From contig NZ_FNTX01000001.1 of the NCBI RefSeq assembly GCF_900105765.1, forward strand, positions 434,001-498,000: a stretch of 64,000 bases of DNA, read 5' to 3'. The position numbers and the translations under genes were made by a program. The DNA comes from Ruania alba (GTDB lineage Bacteria > Actinomycetota > Actinomycetes > Actinomycetales > Beutenbergiaceae). This document shows positions 35,782-45,102 of the stretch, one piece after another. Below the pieces are notes generated by a model. That model was not told the DNA's origin. It searched no databases and saw only the letters and a program-made list of their open reading frames with translations. Each line of letters starts with the position of its first letter. The stretch's first letter is position 1.

Positions 35782-36351
35782 TCAGTGGTCGGTGCGCAAG
35801 GCAGATCTGGCGCGGTCGAGGCACTCGGTGAACACCTCCAGATCCCGCCACAGGTCCTCTGGGCGGACAGTGGTGCGGACCATCGCCCAGCCGCGCGACG
35901 CGATACCGCCTTCCATCATGAGGTTGTCGGACCAGCCGTGGTTCTCCACGACCCCGCCATCGGCGAGCCGCAGCGCCCCGTCTGACTCCTCGAGGGGGCC
36001 GAACACCTCGGCTACCCGATCGGCGTAGCTGCGCGGGTCGTTCGTGTAGGCGAAGGTGGGCTTCTTGCTGGCAATCATGTACCCGACCTCGTAGACGGTG
36101 CCCGGATCGGCGCTGATGCCGCGGAAGGGTGTGAGATTGGCGATGCACAGGTCGGCCGAGTCCATCAGTACCTCGTTGCGACGGCTGATAGCTAATCCGA
36201 GGTGATCGGTGTCGGCGTGCGCCGCGAACTCACCGTGCAACTCGGCGGGAGCGAAGCCGTAGGTACAGGCCAGCTCTCGCTTGTGTTCGATGAGTTCACG
36301 GCCGTCGTGGAGGAATACCTCAGGGCCGGCGAGATAGACGGTCAATGTCAC
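35782..36351 (-). CDS. Nucleoside 2-deoxyribosyltransferase family protein
   Basis: A 189-residue protein of the NDT family, which moves or hydrolyses the deoxyribose of nucleosides through a covalent Glu intermediate. It shows YLAGPEVF at the N-terminus, SADLCIANLTPFRG and the catalytic segment DPGTVYEVGYMIASKKP. The start overlaps the ribokinase stop by four bases. In this setting it could release or exchange the base from a deoxynucleoside, or act on an analogue; the true substrate is not known. Confidence 0.85.
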   Translation of the reverse strand: MTLTVYLAGPEVFLHDGRELIEHKRELACTYGFAPAELHGEFAAHADTDHLGLAISRRNEVLMDSADLCIANLTPFRGISADPGTVYEVGYMIASKKPTFAYTNDPRSYADRVAEVFGPLEESDGALRLADGGVVENHGWSDNLMMEGGIASRGWAMVRTTVRPEDLWRDLEVFTECLDRARSALRTDH

Positions 36352-37328
36352 GAGTGCCCCTGGATTGTCGCGGGGGTAAGATCTCGATCTGCTCCCCGGT
36401 CCAGGAGGGCGTCGACGTCGCCAGCTGTGGGGATGCTTGGTGAGGCACCTGCGACGGTGACGGCGAGGGTGCCGGCGGCCATCCCACGTCGGACGGCGTC
36501 GTCGGGGGTGAGTCCAGCAGCCAACGAGCCGGCCAGGTAGCCCGCAAACGCGTCACCGGCCGCCGTCGTGTCGACCACGACGATCTCGTGTTGGGCATCG
36601 AGGGCGTGAGAGTCGGACTTGGTGACGACGACAGCCCCGTCCCCAGCCCGAGTGATGATCGCCGTGCCCACACCGTGGGCGGTGAACCAGTGGCCCGCGG
36701 TCACGGCACTCTCGACGTCCGTTACCTGGATCCCGGTGAGTTCGGTGGCCTCGGTCTCGTTCGGCGTCACGATGTCCACCAGGGCCCAGATTTTCTCGGG
36801 TAGTGGCGCTGCTGGCGCTGGGTCCAGGATTGTGGTCAGACCTGCCGAGCGTCCGCACTGCAACGTGTGAGCCACGATGTCCAACGGTGTCTCCAGCTGT
36901 GTCAGCAGCACGCGGCAGTTCCGTCGAGTCGATGCCACCGCGGTGTCGACGTTCTCGACTGTCAGCGCCGCATTCGCGTTCGGGACGATGACGATGTCGT
37001 TCTCTCCGTCCTCGGTCACGCGAATATGGGCGAGGCCGGTCGGCCCTTCGACAGGAATGAGATGGCTCAGGTCGATCCTGTGATCGGAGAGCTCGTCGTT
37101 GATCATCGTCCCGAAGGCATCGGTGCCCACGCAGCCGACGAAGTAGGTGGGCGCGCCGCTCGCTGCCGAAGCGATGGCCTGATTGGCGCCTTTCCCGCCG
37201 GGAACGAGCGTGGAACCGCCACCTCGGACCGTCTCTCCTGGGCGCGGGCTTCGGGCGCTCCGGGCAGTGACGTCGATCGTCGCGCTGCCTACGACGAGGA
37301 CGCCGGAGTCAGGAACGCGAGCATTCAT
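36348..37328 (-). CDS. rbsK: Ribokinase (PfkB family)
   Basis: A 326-residue PfkB kinase that phosphorylates a pentose at O5. The two PfkB signatures are present: GGKGANQAIASAASGAP at the N-terminal side, with GCVGTDAFG after it, and DTTAAGDAFAGYLAGSLA with the catalytic Asp at the C-terminal side. Ribose is the default substrate, but with deoC three genes downstream it could equally be a deoxyribokinase; the two cannot be told apart by eye. It follows the LacI gene by 11 bases. Confidence 0.9.
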   Translation of the reverse strand: MNARVPDSGVLVVGSATIDVTARSARSPRPGETVRGGGSTLVPGGKGANQAIASAASGAPTYFVGCVGTDAFGTMINDELSDHRIDLSHLIPVEGPTGLAHIRVTEDGENDIVIVPNANAALTVENVDTAVASTRRNCRVLLTQLETPLDIVAHTLQCGRSAGLTTILDPAPAAPLPEKIWALVDIVTPNETEATELTGIQVTDVESAVTAGHWFTAHGVGTAIITRAGDGAVVVTKSDSHALDAQHEIVVVDTTAAGDAFAGYLAGSLAAGLTPDDAVRRGMAAGTLAVTVAGASPSIPTAGDVDALLDRGADRDLTPATIQGHS

Positions 37329-37339
37329 GCATGGACCTT

Positions 37340-38428
37340 TCAGCTCGGATGGTCACGACGAGTGATCGCGCGGTACAGCGAGACGGTGTAATCGTCCCGG
37401 TCGGTCGCAGCGCAACCGCAGGACTCACGGCGGACGAGATGGACCGGGAGTAAAGTGGCCGCGCTCATCCGTCCCGGGTCTGCAATGCGTTCGATGAGCC
37501 GCTCGACGGCCGCCCTGCCGATCTCAGCGAACGGTTGAGCCATCGTGGTCAACGAGGGGGTGACATCCGCTCCGGTGGGGATGCCGTCGAAGGAGACCAG
37601 CGCGACGTCCTCGGGGCAGCGCAGCCCCAGATCATTGAGCGCTCGCATCACGCCGAGTGCTTGCTCGTCGCTGGCGCAGAAGATCGCATCGACCTCAGCG
37701 GACTCGATCATGCGGGTGGTCTCGCGATATCCCGCTGCTCGCTGGAAGACGGCATGTCGGAGGAGATGGTTCTCTGGCTCGATCCCCCGGCTGGTCATCG
37801 CGGACCGCCACCCCGATACCCGCTCGACTGTTGAGCGCACGTTGGCAGGGCCAGCGATGCACCCGATTCTGCGCCGCCCGTGCTCGAGCAGGTGATTCGT
37901 TGCTTGAAATCCGCCCTCCCAGTTGCCCACCATGACCGTGGCTACTTCGGCCCCTCCCGGGACGTACCGGTCGATCGCGACCCACGGAAGGCCCCGCTCC
38001 TTGAGATGCTCCAATCCGCTCATCCCGGCGTGCGCAGGGAGCAGGATCAGCCCGTCGACGCGGCGCTCGACGAAACTGCGGATGTACTGCTCCTGCAGTG
38101 CGCCGTCCTCGCCGGAGTCGCCCACCATGAGCGCCAGCGAGGATTCGAATGCCTCCCGTTGAATCGAGTGCATCAGCTCGGTGAAGAACGGGTTTGCCAG
38201 GTCGGGCACGATCAGCCCGATCGTCATAGTTCGTTGCGTGCGCAGTGACCGGGCAACGTGGTTCGGCCGGTAGTCAAGGTCCCTGACGGCTTTCAGGACG
38301 CGATCGCGAGTGTCGGGCGAGACCTTGCGTGGGCCGCCATTCAGGACATAACTCACCACGGCCGGGGACACGCCGGCGCGTTCGGCGACGTCGGCCCGCC
38401 GGGCCGGCGGCTGAGATCCTCCGTTCAT
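37340..38428 (-). CDS. LacI-family transcriptional regulator
   Basis: A 362-residue repressor. The DNA-binding headpiece is ADVAERAGVSPAVVSYVLNG followed by the hinge YRPNHVARSLRTQRT. The ligand domain starts TIGLIVPDLANPFFTELMHS and is of the periplasmic-binding type. The C-terminal tail RRESCGCAATD is unusual in having Cys-Gly-Cys. The ATG at 38428 has GGAGG a few bases before it. It is the first gene of the leftward set and divergent from the sugar importer, so it most likely controls both directions. Confidence 0.92.
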   Translation of the reverse strand: MNGGSQPPARRADVAERAGVSPAVVSYVLNGGPRKVSPDTRDRVLKAVRDLDYRPNHVARSLRTQRTMTIGLIVPDLANPFFTELMHSIQREAFESSLALMVGDSGEDGALQEQYIRSFVERRVDGLILLPAHAGMSGLEHLKERGLPWVAIDRYVPGGAEVATVMVGNWEGGFQATNHLLEHGRRRIGCIAGPANVRSTVERVSGWRSAMTSRGIEPENHLLRHAVFQRAAGYRETTRMIESAEVDAIFCASDEQALGVMRALNDLGLRCPEDVALVSFDGIPTGADVTPSLTTMAQPFAEIGRAAVERLIERIADPGRMSAATLLPVHLVRRESCGCAATDRDDYTVSLYRAITRRDHPS

Positions 38429-38451
38429 GTGTCCTCCTTCAGCAACACGAG

Positions 38452-38525
38452 TTGATCGTATCAGACGTTGAAAGACTGCGGAAAAATGACGCACTCTTGA
38501 CACAGAATCAACAGAATGCTCTACT
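38452..38525. promoter_or_regulatory. Divergent control region: two candidate LacI operators and a -35/-10 pair
   Basis: TGAT-cgt-ATCA (38453-38463) and TTGA-cacagaa-TCAA (38497-38511) are inverted repeats between the LacI gene and the importer. TTGACA (38497-38502) with TCTACT 17 bases later (38520-38525) forms a plausible rightward promoter, and the second palindrome overlaps its -35 box, where a repressor would block it. The region is visibly more AT-rich than its surroundings. Confidence 0.5.
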
Positions 38526-38554
38526 CGTATTGCTCACAACGAGGTGGTGATGAC

Positions 38555-39556
38555 ATGTCAGGGTCGATGACTCTGCAGGAACCGCGGACCGATCCGCGAA
38601 CCCGTGGACGGGCGGCACAGGCGCGAGCCCTTCGCGCTCGTCGACCAGGCTGGTCCTTTGTGCTTGCCGGTGCGATCGTGATCGGTGTCTTCCACGTCGG
38701 CGCGATCATCTTCGACGTGGTGATGTCGTTCACGGACTGGAGTCTCGCGGGAGCGACGTTCAACTACGGTCAGAACTATGCGGACCTGATCGCCAGTGCC
38801 GAGTTCGTCAACGCGTTGGCTGTGACCCTGTTCTATGTGCTCGGCACCGTTCCGGTGACCTTGGCGCTGGCGATGCCGATCGCGTACTTGATGCACACCA
38901 CGCTGGCGCGGTACTCGATCTATCGAATCCTGGTTTTTACGCCGTACGTGGTGCCGACCGTTGCCGGCGCGCTGATCTTTCAGACAGTGTTCGGACCGAC
39001 GCCCGGCAGTCTCGCGAACGCGTTGCTCGGGATCTTCGGTGCGGAACCGCGCACCTGGCTGCTGGATGGCAACGGACTCTTCGCCATCCTCCTGGACCCG
39101 CTCGGCGTACAGCTGAGCGGCCTCTGGGCGGGACCCAGCGTGGCGCTGATGGTGGTGACCGTGGTTCAGGTCTGGAACCTGCTCGGCTTCACTGTGGTGG
39201 TGCTGCTGGGGGCCCTATCCAACGTCGATCCGAGCATGTTCGAGGCTGCTCGCATCGATGGTGCGGGTGGGGTCCGGTTGTTCCGCAACATCGCCATGCC
39301 GCTGGTCAAGCCGACCCTGCTCTTCCTCTCCGTGGCGCTAACGGTGTTCACGATGCGTGAGTTCAACCTGCCGTATGTGCTCGCCGGCGGCGGCCCGTTC
39401 GGCAGCACCGAGACCCTCTCGCTGATGATGGTGCGCCAATTCTGGGAAGACAACCAATTGGGCATGGGCGCGACCACGGCGATCGTCCTTGCCCTGCTGA
39501 TCGTGGGTCTGAGCTGGGTTCAGTTCAAGGTGAGCAAGGGAGAGCAGTATGACTGA
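38555..39556 (+). CDS. Sugar-type ABC transporter permease (MalF-like)
   Basis: A 333-residue permease with six helices and the EAA loop EAARIDGAGGVRLFRNIAMP. It belongs to the carbohydrate-uptake class-1 family, whose members import sugars, glycosides and glycerol-phosphate compounds. I chose the ATG at 38555 after GAGGTGGTG; the upstream ATG at 38516 lies at the promoter. It overlaps the second permease gene by eight bases. No ATPase gene is in the cluster, so a shared ATPase (MsiK-like) encoded elsewhere would be needed. Confidence 0.92.
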   Translation: MSGSMTLQEPRTDPRTRGRAAQARALRARRPGWSFVLAGAIVIGVFHVGAIIFDVVMSFTDWSLAGATFNYGQNYADLIASAEFVNALAVTLFYVLGTVPVTLALAMPIAYLMHTTLARYSIYRILVFTPYVVPTVAGALIFQTVFGPTPGSLANALLGIFGAEPRTWLLDGNGLFAILLDPLGVQLSGLWAGPSVALMVVTVVQVWNLLGFTVVVLLGALSNVDPSMFEAARIDGAGGVRLFRNIAMPLVKPTLLFLSVALTVFTMREFNLPYVLAGGGPFGSTETLSLMMVRQFWEDNQLGMGATTAIVLALLIVGLSWVQFKVSKGEQYD

Positions 39557-40424
39557 GAACGCTGTCCGAAGTCGACCTGCTGCACCGGTGGCTCGACGCC
39601 GACCTCGGGGTAGAAACAGGGGTCTCGTCGCCTCCCATATCGTGATCGGGCTGGCCGTCCTCGTGATGATCTTCCCGTTGTACTGGATGCTCTCGACGGC
39701 GCTGAAGGATCTGCAGGAAGCGCTCGCCGTCCCGCCGACGCTCTGGCCAACCTCGCCCAGCCTGGAGGCCTTCCCGGACGCACTCAGCGAGGCGCCGTTC
39801 GGGCGCTACGTGGCCAATACCGTCCTGGTCGCCAGCGTGACGGCGGTCGCGAACGTGTTCATCGGCGCGATGACAGGGTACGGGCTCGCCCGCGGCGCGT
39901 TTCGCGGTAAGCGGCTCGTCCTCGCGATGATCCTGATCGCTGCCATGGTGCCGAGCGAAGCCACGTTCATCCCCAACTACGTTTTGATCCGGGAACTCGG
40001 CTGGTACGACACCTACGCAGCCCTGATTGTGCCGTGGCTGGTCACCGCATTCAGCATCTTCTTGTTCCGCCAGAGCTTCCTCACCTTCCCCGAGTCGCTC
40101 GCCGAGGCAGGTCGCCTCGACGGCGCCTCCGAGTGGCGGATCTTCTGGTCCATCGTGTTCCCGATCGCGCGGTCGACCTCGCTGACCGTTCTCATCCTCA
40201 GCTTCCTGTGGTCGTGGAACGCCTTCCTCTGGCCCCTGCTCGTCACCTCGAGCACCGAGATGCGCACCCTGCAACTGGGGTTGTCCGTGTTCCAGACCGA
40301 GGGCGGGGTCTACGTGAACCTCCTAATGGCTGCGACGACGCTCGCCGTGATCCCTGTGATCGTCATGTTCGCCATCACTCAGAAGTACGTCATCAACGGG
40401 ATCGGTCAAGGAGCAATCAAATGA
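39549..40424 (+). CDS. Sugar-type ABC transporter permease (MalG-like)
   Basis: A 291-residue partner permease with six helices and the EAA loop EAGRLDGASEWRIFWSIVFP. The first 30 residues are basic and cytoplasmic. It overlaps the binding protein gene by four bases (ATGA), so the order is permease, permease, binding protein, the reverse of most such operons. Confidence 0.93.
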   Translation: MTENAVRSRPAAPVARRRPRGRNRGLVASHIVIGLAVLVMIFPLYWMLSTALKDLQEALAVPPTLWPTSPSLEAFPDALSEAPFGRYVANTVLVASVTAVANVFIGAMTGYGLARGAFRGKRLVLAMILIAAMVPSEATFIPNYVLIRELGWYDTYAALIVPWLVTAFSIFLFRQSFLTFPESLAEAGRLDGASEWRIFWSIVFPIARSTSLTVLILSFLWSWNAFLWPLLVTSSTEMRTLQLGLSVFQTEGGVYVNLLMAATTLAVIPVIVMFAITQKYVINGIGQGAIK

Positions 40425-41755
40425 CACGCAGACGCACCCGTGTACTCGCGGGCACGAGCATGGCAGCCGCACTGGTGCTGGCGGGCTGTGCTCCCAGCGA
40501 GGAAGACGGTCCCACCGACATTGCTACAGCAATCGAAGAGGACGTGACCATTTCCTTCTGGCACGTCTATCAGGGTGCTGACCAGGAGGCCATCGATGCA
40601 CTTGTCGCATCGTTCGAGGACGAGCACCCACAGGTCAGCGTCGAGGTGCAGTACACCGGCGGCTTCGGGGAGCAGAATCAGAAGATCATCTCCTCGCTCC
40701 AGGCGGGCGACCCTCCGAACGTCGCGATCGCATTTCCGGCCCAGGTGCTCGACTACGAGACCTCCGGTCTTGTGCTCGACCTCACCTCGTATATCGAGAG
40801 TCCCGAGGTGGGCCTCGGCGAGGATGAGCTCGCCGACATCTTCGAGATCGAGCGAACCATCAATCGCTACGACGTGGCAGACGGCAACTACCTGAGTTTC
40901 CCGTTCACCGCCAACGTCATGGTCATGTACTACAACGAAGACCTGTTGGGCTCGGTGGGGATCGACGATCCGCCGGCTACCTGGGACGACTTCGCTGAGC
41001 AGTGCGCCATCATCAAGGACGAGCTGGATCTGCCCTGCTTCTCCGCCCGGGGCGACGGATCGTCGATGAACGGTGTGGCCGGAGCTTTCGGTGGGCTGAT
41101 CCGGGACGAGACAGGCGCTCCCGCCGTGGACAGTGCGGAGTGGCTTGAGGCATTGCAGATGTTCGAGGATCTCGCCGCCTCCGGGTACGTCGAGGTGGCG
41201 GGCGGTGGCACGGCGCAGGTGACCGGCCCCGACCTGCAGTCCTTCATCTCCGAACGTGCGGCGTTCGTTCTCGGGACCAGCCGGAACATCGGCTTCTTCC
41301 CGGACGCGATCGGAGATGCATTCTCCTGGCAGGCAGCACCGCCGCCACAGGCCGCCGCGACCGACGCGCCCGTCACGGTGCTGTACGGCCCAGGTGTGAC
41401 TGCCTTCGACTCGGACACCGCACAGGAGGACCTCGCGTCCTGGCTGTTCATGGAGCACCTGGCCAGCGCCGAGTCGCAGGAGGCGTGGGCGCTGTCGACA
41501 GGACAGCTGCCGATTCGCGAGTCGGTGGCAAACTCGGAGGCGTTCCAGGCCGAGCTCACCGACGACCCCGCCACCGCGGTCGCCTACGGATTGGTCCCAG
41601 ACACCGTATGGGACGGAGCGCTCGGACCCAACGGCGTGATCGCCGGCATCTCCCAGCAGGAGCGTGAGTTGCTCGCCAGCGTGATGAACGCCGTCCTGCT
41701 GGGCGACATGGACGCTGAAACTGCGCAGCAACAGCTGATCACCGGGGTCTCGTGA
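40421..41755 (+). CDS. Sugar-type ABC transporter binding lipoprotein
   Basis: A 444-residue family-1 extracellular binding protein. It has a signal peptide with lipobox LAGC (residues 20-23), then VTISFWHVYQGADQEAIDAL, and the central PFTANVMVMYYNEDLL typical of this family. Since the next genes encode cytosolic sulfatases and a nucleoside hydrolase, the ligand is probably a sulfated nucleoside-like or ribosyl compound rather than a plain sugar. That is inference from context only. It overlaps the sulfatase gene by four bases. Confidence 0.92.
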   Translation: MTRRRTRVLAGTSMAAALVLAGCAPSEEDGPTDIATAIEEDVTISFWHVYQGADQEAIDALVASFEDEHPQVSVEVQYTGGFGEQNQKIISSLQAGDPPNVAIAFPAQVLDYETSGLVLDLTSYIESPEVGLGEDELADIFEIERTINRYDVADGNYLSFPFTANVMVMYYNEDLLGSVGIDDPPATWDDFAEQCAIIKDELDLPCFSARGDGSSMNGVAGAFGGLIRDETGAPAVDSAEWLEALQMFEDLAASGYVEVAGGGTAQVTGPDLQSFISERAAFVLGTSRNIGFFPDAIGDAFSWQAAPPPQAAATDAPVTVLYGPGVTAFDSDTAQEDLASWLFMEHLASAESQEAWALSTGQLPIRESVANSEAFQAELTDDPATAVAYGLVPDTVWDGALGPNGVIAGISQQERELLASVMNAVLLGDMDAETAQQQLITGVS

Positions 41756-44067
41756 CGACAGGACCGTCCGTTCTGGCCAATCGTGGCCCGGACGGACGGT
41801 CCGAGACCAAGGCCAGGGACGGCGTCGGGACAAGAGGAAGGACTCACGAGATCGTGTACGGAGATGGACATAGGAGCGGGCGAACGGTTGCAGACGCGGA
41901 GCCGTCGTGGCCGGCGCACCACGTTGCCAAGAACGATCGACCGAACGTGCTGGTGGTGATGCTGGACGACACGGGCTTCTCCGATCTTGGCTGCTACGGC
42001 TCCGAGATCCGCACGCCTACGATTGACAGGCTCGCCGCCGCCGGGCTGCGGTACTCCAACTTCCACGTGACACCGCTGTGCTCGCCGACCCGCGCCAGTC
42101 TGCTGACGGGACGGAACCATCACTCGGTCGGGATGCGATTCCTCGCTGACCTCGACACCGGGTACCAGAATTCCCGGGGCCGCGTCGACCCCGACGTGAC
42201 GACCTTGCCAGCGGCGCTCCGCGAACGCAGCTACGGCACCTATCTCGTGGGGAAGTGGCACCTGACCCCTGCGCACGAGATCACGCCGTCAGGGCCCTAC
42301 CAGAACTGGCCGCTGGCCAAGGGTTTCGACCGCTTCTACGGTTTCCTCGACGGATGCACCGATCAGCACACACCCGAGTTGTACGAGGACCACCACCAGG
42401 TCTCGCCTGGTGCCGACGGGTACCACCTGTCCACCGACCTGTGCGACCGCGCGATCGGTTACGTCACCGAGCATGTGACGTTCCGCCCTCACGACCCGTT
42501 CTACCTGCAACTGGCCTTCGGGGCGACCCATGCGCCGTTCCAAGCCCCAGAGGAGTACATCGCCCCCTACCGCGACATCTTTGCGAAGGGCTGGGACCGC
42601 ACGCGTACGGACCGGCTGCACCGCCAAGTCGAACTCGGCATCGTGCCGGAGGAGACCGCTCTGGCGGACCGGAACCCGAGCGTGCCGGCGTGGTCCGATC
42701 TCAGCGACGATGAGCAAGAACTGTACGTGCACCTCCAAGCCGCCTACGCCGGGTTCCTCGAGCATGCGGACGCCCAGCTCGGCCGCGTGATCGAGGCACT
42801 TGAGCGGACTGGCGAGCTCGACAACACGATCGTCATGGTGATGTCGGACAACGGCGCCAGCCGTGAGGGTGCCCGCAACGGTGGTGTGGACACGAATGTG
42901 GTGTACTCCCACGTGCCGTACTCGCTCGAACAACAGCGCCGGCGTCTCGGCGAGATCGGCGGCCCTGGTGCCGGTGCGCACTACCCAGAAGGGTGGGCGA
43001 TGGCGGGGAACACGCCGTTCCGGTACTGGAAGCAGTTCGTCGACCTCGGCGGGGTTCGGTCACCGTTGATCGTTCACTGGCCCGAGGGTGTTGCCGACGT
43101 GGACGCGGTACGTTCGCAGTTCGCACATGTGATCGATCTGGCGCCGACGGTGCTGGACTGTGCGGGCGCTGAGCCTTCCCCGCAGATGCATGGCGAGTCG
43201 ATCGCCGAGTCGTTCCGACGGTCTGCCGCGCCCCCCACGCGCAGCACGCAGTATTGGGAGATGTTCGGGCACCGAGCGATCCTGCACGGGCGCTGGCGGG
43301 CTGTGACTGCGCACGAGGAAGGAGCCGGGTACGACCTGAGCGAGTGGCGTCTGTACGACACCGAGACCGACTTCGCCGAGACCACCGATGTCGCGGCTGA
43401 CCACCCCGATGTGGTGCAGCTGCTCGATGAGTTGTGGTGGCGCGAAGCGGAGCTGCACGGTGTCTTCCCCGTCGACGACCGCCCCTTGAAGCTCCTGCTC
43501 AACGAGGGAGTCGGAGTTCGGCTCGGGCTGGCCGGTCAGGACCAGGTGGTGCTGCGTCCGGGGGCTGGGCATGTGCCGGTGTCGACCAAGCTTGCCGGCA
43601 TCGGGCGCTCGCAGCGCGTGCGCGCGCATCTGCACGCGTGGGACTCCTCGCACGAAGGCGTGATGCTGGCCAGTGGGACCGGCTATGGCGGGTATGTCCT
43701 CTACATTCAGGGCGGGCAGCTCGTCTTCGAGCATGTTGCGATAGGGGAACGCGTTCGCGTCCAAGGCCGGCTCACCACAGCCGGTGATGTCACGGTCGGA
43801 TTCGAGGTCCGCACCGCCGATGACCATTCGGCACAGGTGCGCTTGTTGCAGGGTGAGGAGGAGATCGGGAAGGTCGATGTTCCCTTCACGTTCGGGCATC
43901 TCTCCTTCTGGGGTGTGGATGTGGGCCGGGACCGCCTGTGCCAGGTCTCCGACGCCTATCCGGGTGAGTTCGCGTTTCCGGACGAGGTCCTGGATCGGGT
44001 GGAGATCACCGTGTTGTCTGCCTTGAACGAGGACGATCTGGTCGATCTCGCGATGCGGGAGTCGTGA
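41752..44067 (+). CDS. Type-I (formylglycine) sulfatase, arylsulfatase-like, 771 aa
   Basis: A large alkaline-phosphatase-fold sulfatase. The active-site motif is CSPTRASLLTGR with Cys110, which must be oxidised to formylglycine. Calcium ligands lie in MLDDTGFSDLGC and MSDNGASREG. After the catalytic domain (about residues 60-560) there is a C-terminal beta domain of about 200 residues, as in the long arylsulfatase class. No signal peptide is present, so it should act in the cytosol. The start may be the GTG at 41752 (overlap) or the GTG at 41854 after AGGAAGGA. No formylglycine-generating enzyme is encoded in the window. Confidence 0.92.
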   Translation: MTTGPSVLANRGPDGRSETKARDGVGTRGRTHEIVYGDGHRSGRTVADAEPSWPAHHVAKNDRPNVLVVMLDDTGFSDLGCYGSEIRTPTIDRLAAAGLRYSNFHVTPLCSPTRASLLTGRNHHSVGMRFLADLDTGYQNSRGRVDPDVTTLPAALRERSYGTYLVGKWHLTPAHEITPSGPYQNWPLAKGFDRFYGFLDGCTDQHTPELYEDHHQVSPGADGYHLSTDLCDRAIGYVTEHVTFRPHDPFYLQLAFGATHAPFQAPEEYIAPYRDIFAKGWDRTRTDRLHRQVELGIVPEETALADRNPSVPAWSDLSDDEQELYVHLQAAYAGFLEHADAQLGRVIEALERTGELDNTIVMVMSDNGASREGARNGGVDTNVVYSHVPYSLEQQRRRLGEIGGPGAGAHYPEGWAMAGNTPFRYWKQFVDLGGVRSPLIVHWPEGVADVDAVRSQFAHVIDLAPTVLDCAGAEPSPQMHGESIAESFRRSAAPPTRSTQYWEMFGHRAILHGRWRAVTAHEEGAGYDLSEWRLYDTETDFAETTDVAADHPDVVQLLDELWWREAELHGVFPVDDRPLKLLLNEGVGVRLGLAGQDQVVLRPGAGHVPVSTKLAGIGRSQRVRAHLHAWDSSHEGVMLASGTGYGGYVLYIQGGQLVFEHVAIGERVRVQGRLTTAGDVTVGFEVRTADDHSAQVRLLQGEEEIGKVDVPFTFGHLSFWGVDVGRDRLCQVSDAYPGEFAFPDEVLDRVEITVLSALNEDDLVDLAMRES

Positions 44068-45059
44068 CGATGAGCGCCCCATACATTCTGGACGTCGATA
44101 CCGGGACCGATGACGCGCTCGCGCTGATCCTGGCAGCGCGCCACCCAGACATCGATCTGCGCGCCGTCACATGCGTGGCTGGGAACACCAGCATCGAGAA
44201 CGTCGTCCGAAACACCGGTGCGGTCCTGCAAGCGATCGGCGCCCCCGGTATGCCGGTGGCAGGCGGTGCCGAGCGACCGCTGCTGGAGCCGCATCGGGAT
44301 GCCGATCACGTGCACGGCGTGAATGGACTCGCCGGGATCGACCTCCCTGCTTCGCTGGTGCCGCCAGCGCGGGTCCATGCAGTGGAACTGCTCCGGCAGC
44401 AACTGACCTCAAGCGAACAGCCGATCACTCTGGTGGCGCTGGGCCCCTTGACCAACGTGGCGCTGCTACTGCGCATGTACCCGGCGGCAGCAGCACGGAT
44501 CGGACGGATCGTGCTGATGGGTGGGTCAGCCTCGGTGGGAAACGCCACCCCAGTGGCAGAGTTCAACGTGTGGCACGATCCCGAGGCCGCCGCCGTCGTG
44601 TTCGGCACGTCCGTGCCGCTGACCATGTACGGGTTGGACGTCTTCACCGGCCTGCAACTGACGGACGATCAGGTCGCGAATATGGCGGGAGCGGAGGATC
44701 CTGGGGCGAACCTCGTCCACCGGATCCTGACCGGTCGGCCGACGCTCGTCGACGAAGGGTATGGATTGGGCGACGCCGGCGCAGTCTGTGCGGCTGTTGA
44801 CCCGGCAGGCATGGAGACGGAGCGTGCACGGGTTGCCGTGGAGTGCGGCGGTGTCCTCGCGCGTGGTCAGACGATCGTAGACCGTCGTGCTCGGCCGGGA
44901 GAGGCGGACCTGCGCGGTGCGCGCTTCGGCGAGTACGCCGAGGTGGGCCTGGCTATCGACGTGGACCGATACCGCGAGCTGTTCCTGCGACATGCATGCC
45001 AGGTCGAGAGCGGTGTCCATGGACGTCGTGATGCGCGTGCGCAGGTCCGGGCAGGGTGA
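44064..45059 (+). CDS. Nucleoside hydrolase (IunH family)
   Basis: A 331-residue N-ribosyl hydrolase that cleaves nucleosides to ribose and base. The calcium-binding signature DVDTGTDDALAL is at the N-terminus and the remaining motifs follow: VAGNTSIENVVRNTGAVL, LVALGPLTNVALLL, MGGSASVGNATPVAEFNVW and DPEAAAVVF. It overlaps the first sulfatase gene by four bases (GTGA) and precedes the second. It has no signal peptide. The gene order suggests that the sulfatases first remove sulfate from its substrate. Confidence 0.93.
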   Translation: MTMSAPYILDVDTGTDDALALILAARHPDIDLRAVTCVAGNTSIENVVRNTGAVLQAIGAPGMPVAGGAERPLLEPHRDADHVHGVNGLAGIDLPASLVPPARVHAVELLRQQLTSSEQPITLVALGPLTNVALLLRMYPAAAARIGRIVLMGGSASVGNATPVAEFNVWHDPEAAAVVFGTSVPLTMYGLDVFTGLQLTDDQVANMAGAEDPGANLVHRILTGRPTLVDEGYGLGDAGAVCAAVDPAGMETERARVAVECGGVLARGQTIVDRRARPGEADLRGARFGEYAEVGLAIDVDRYRELFLRHACQVESGVHGRRDARAQVRAG

Positions 45060-45102
45060 ACGCCGTCGAACAGCGAGAGTACGGACGTAGGAGGAGAACG
45101 AG

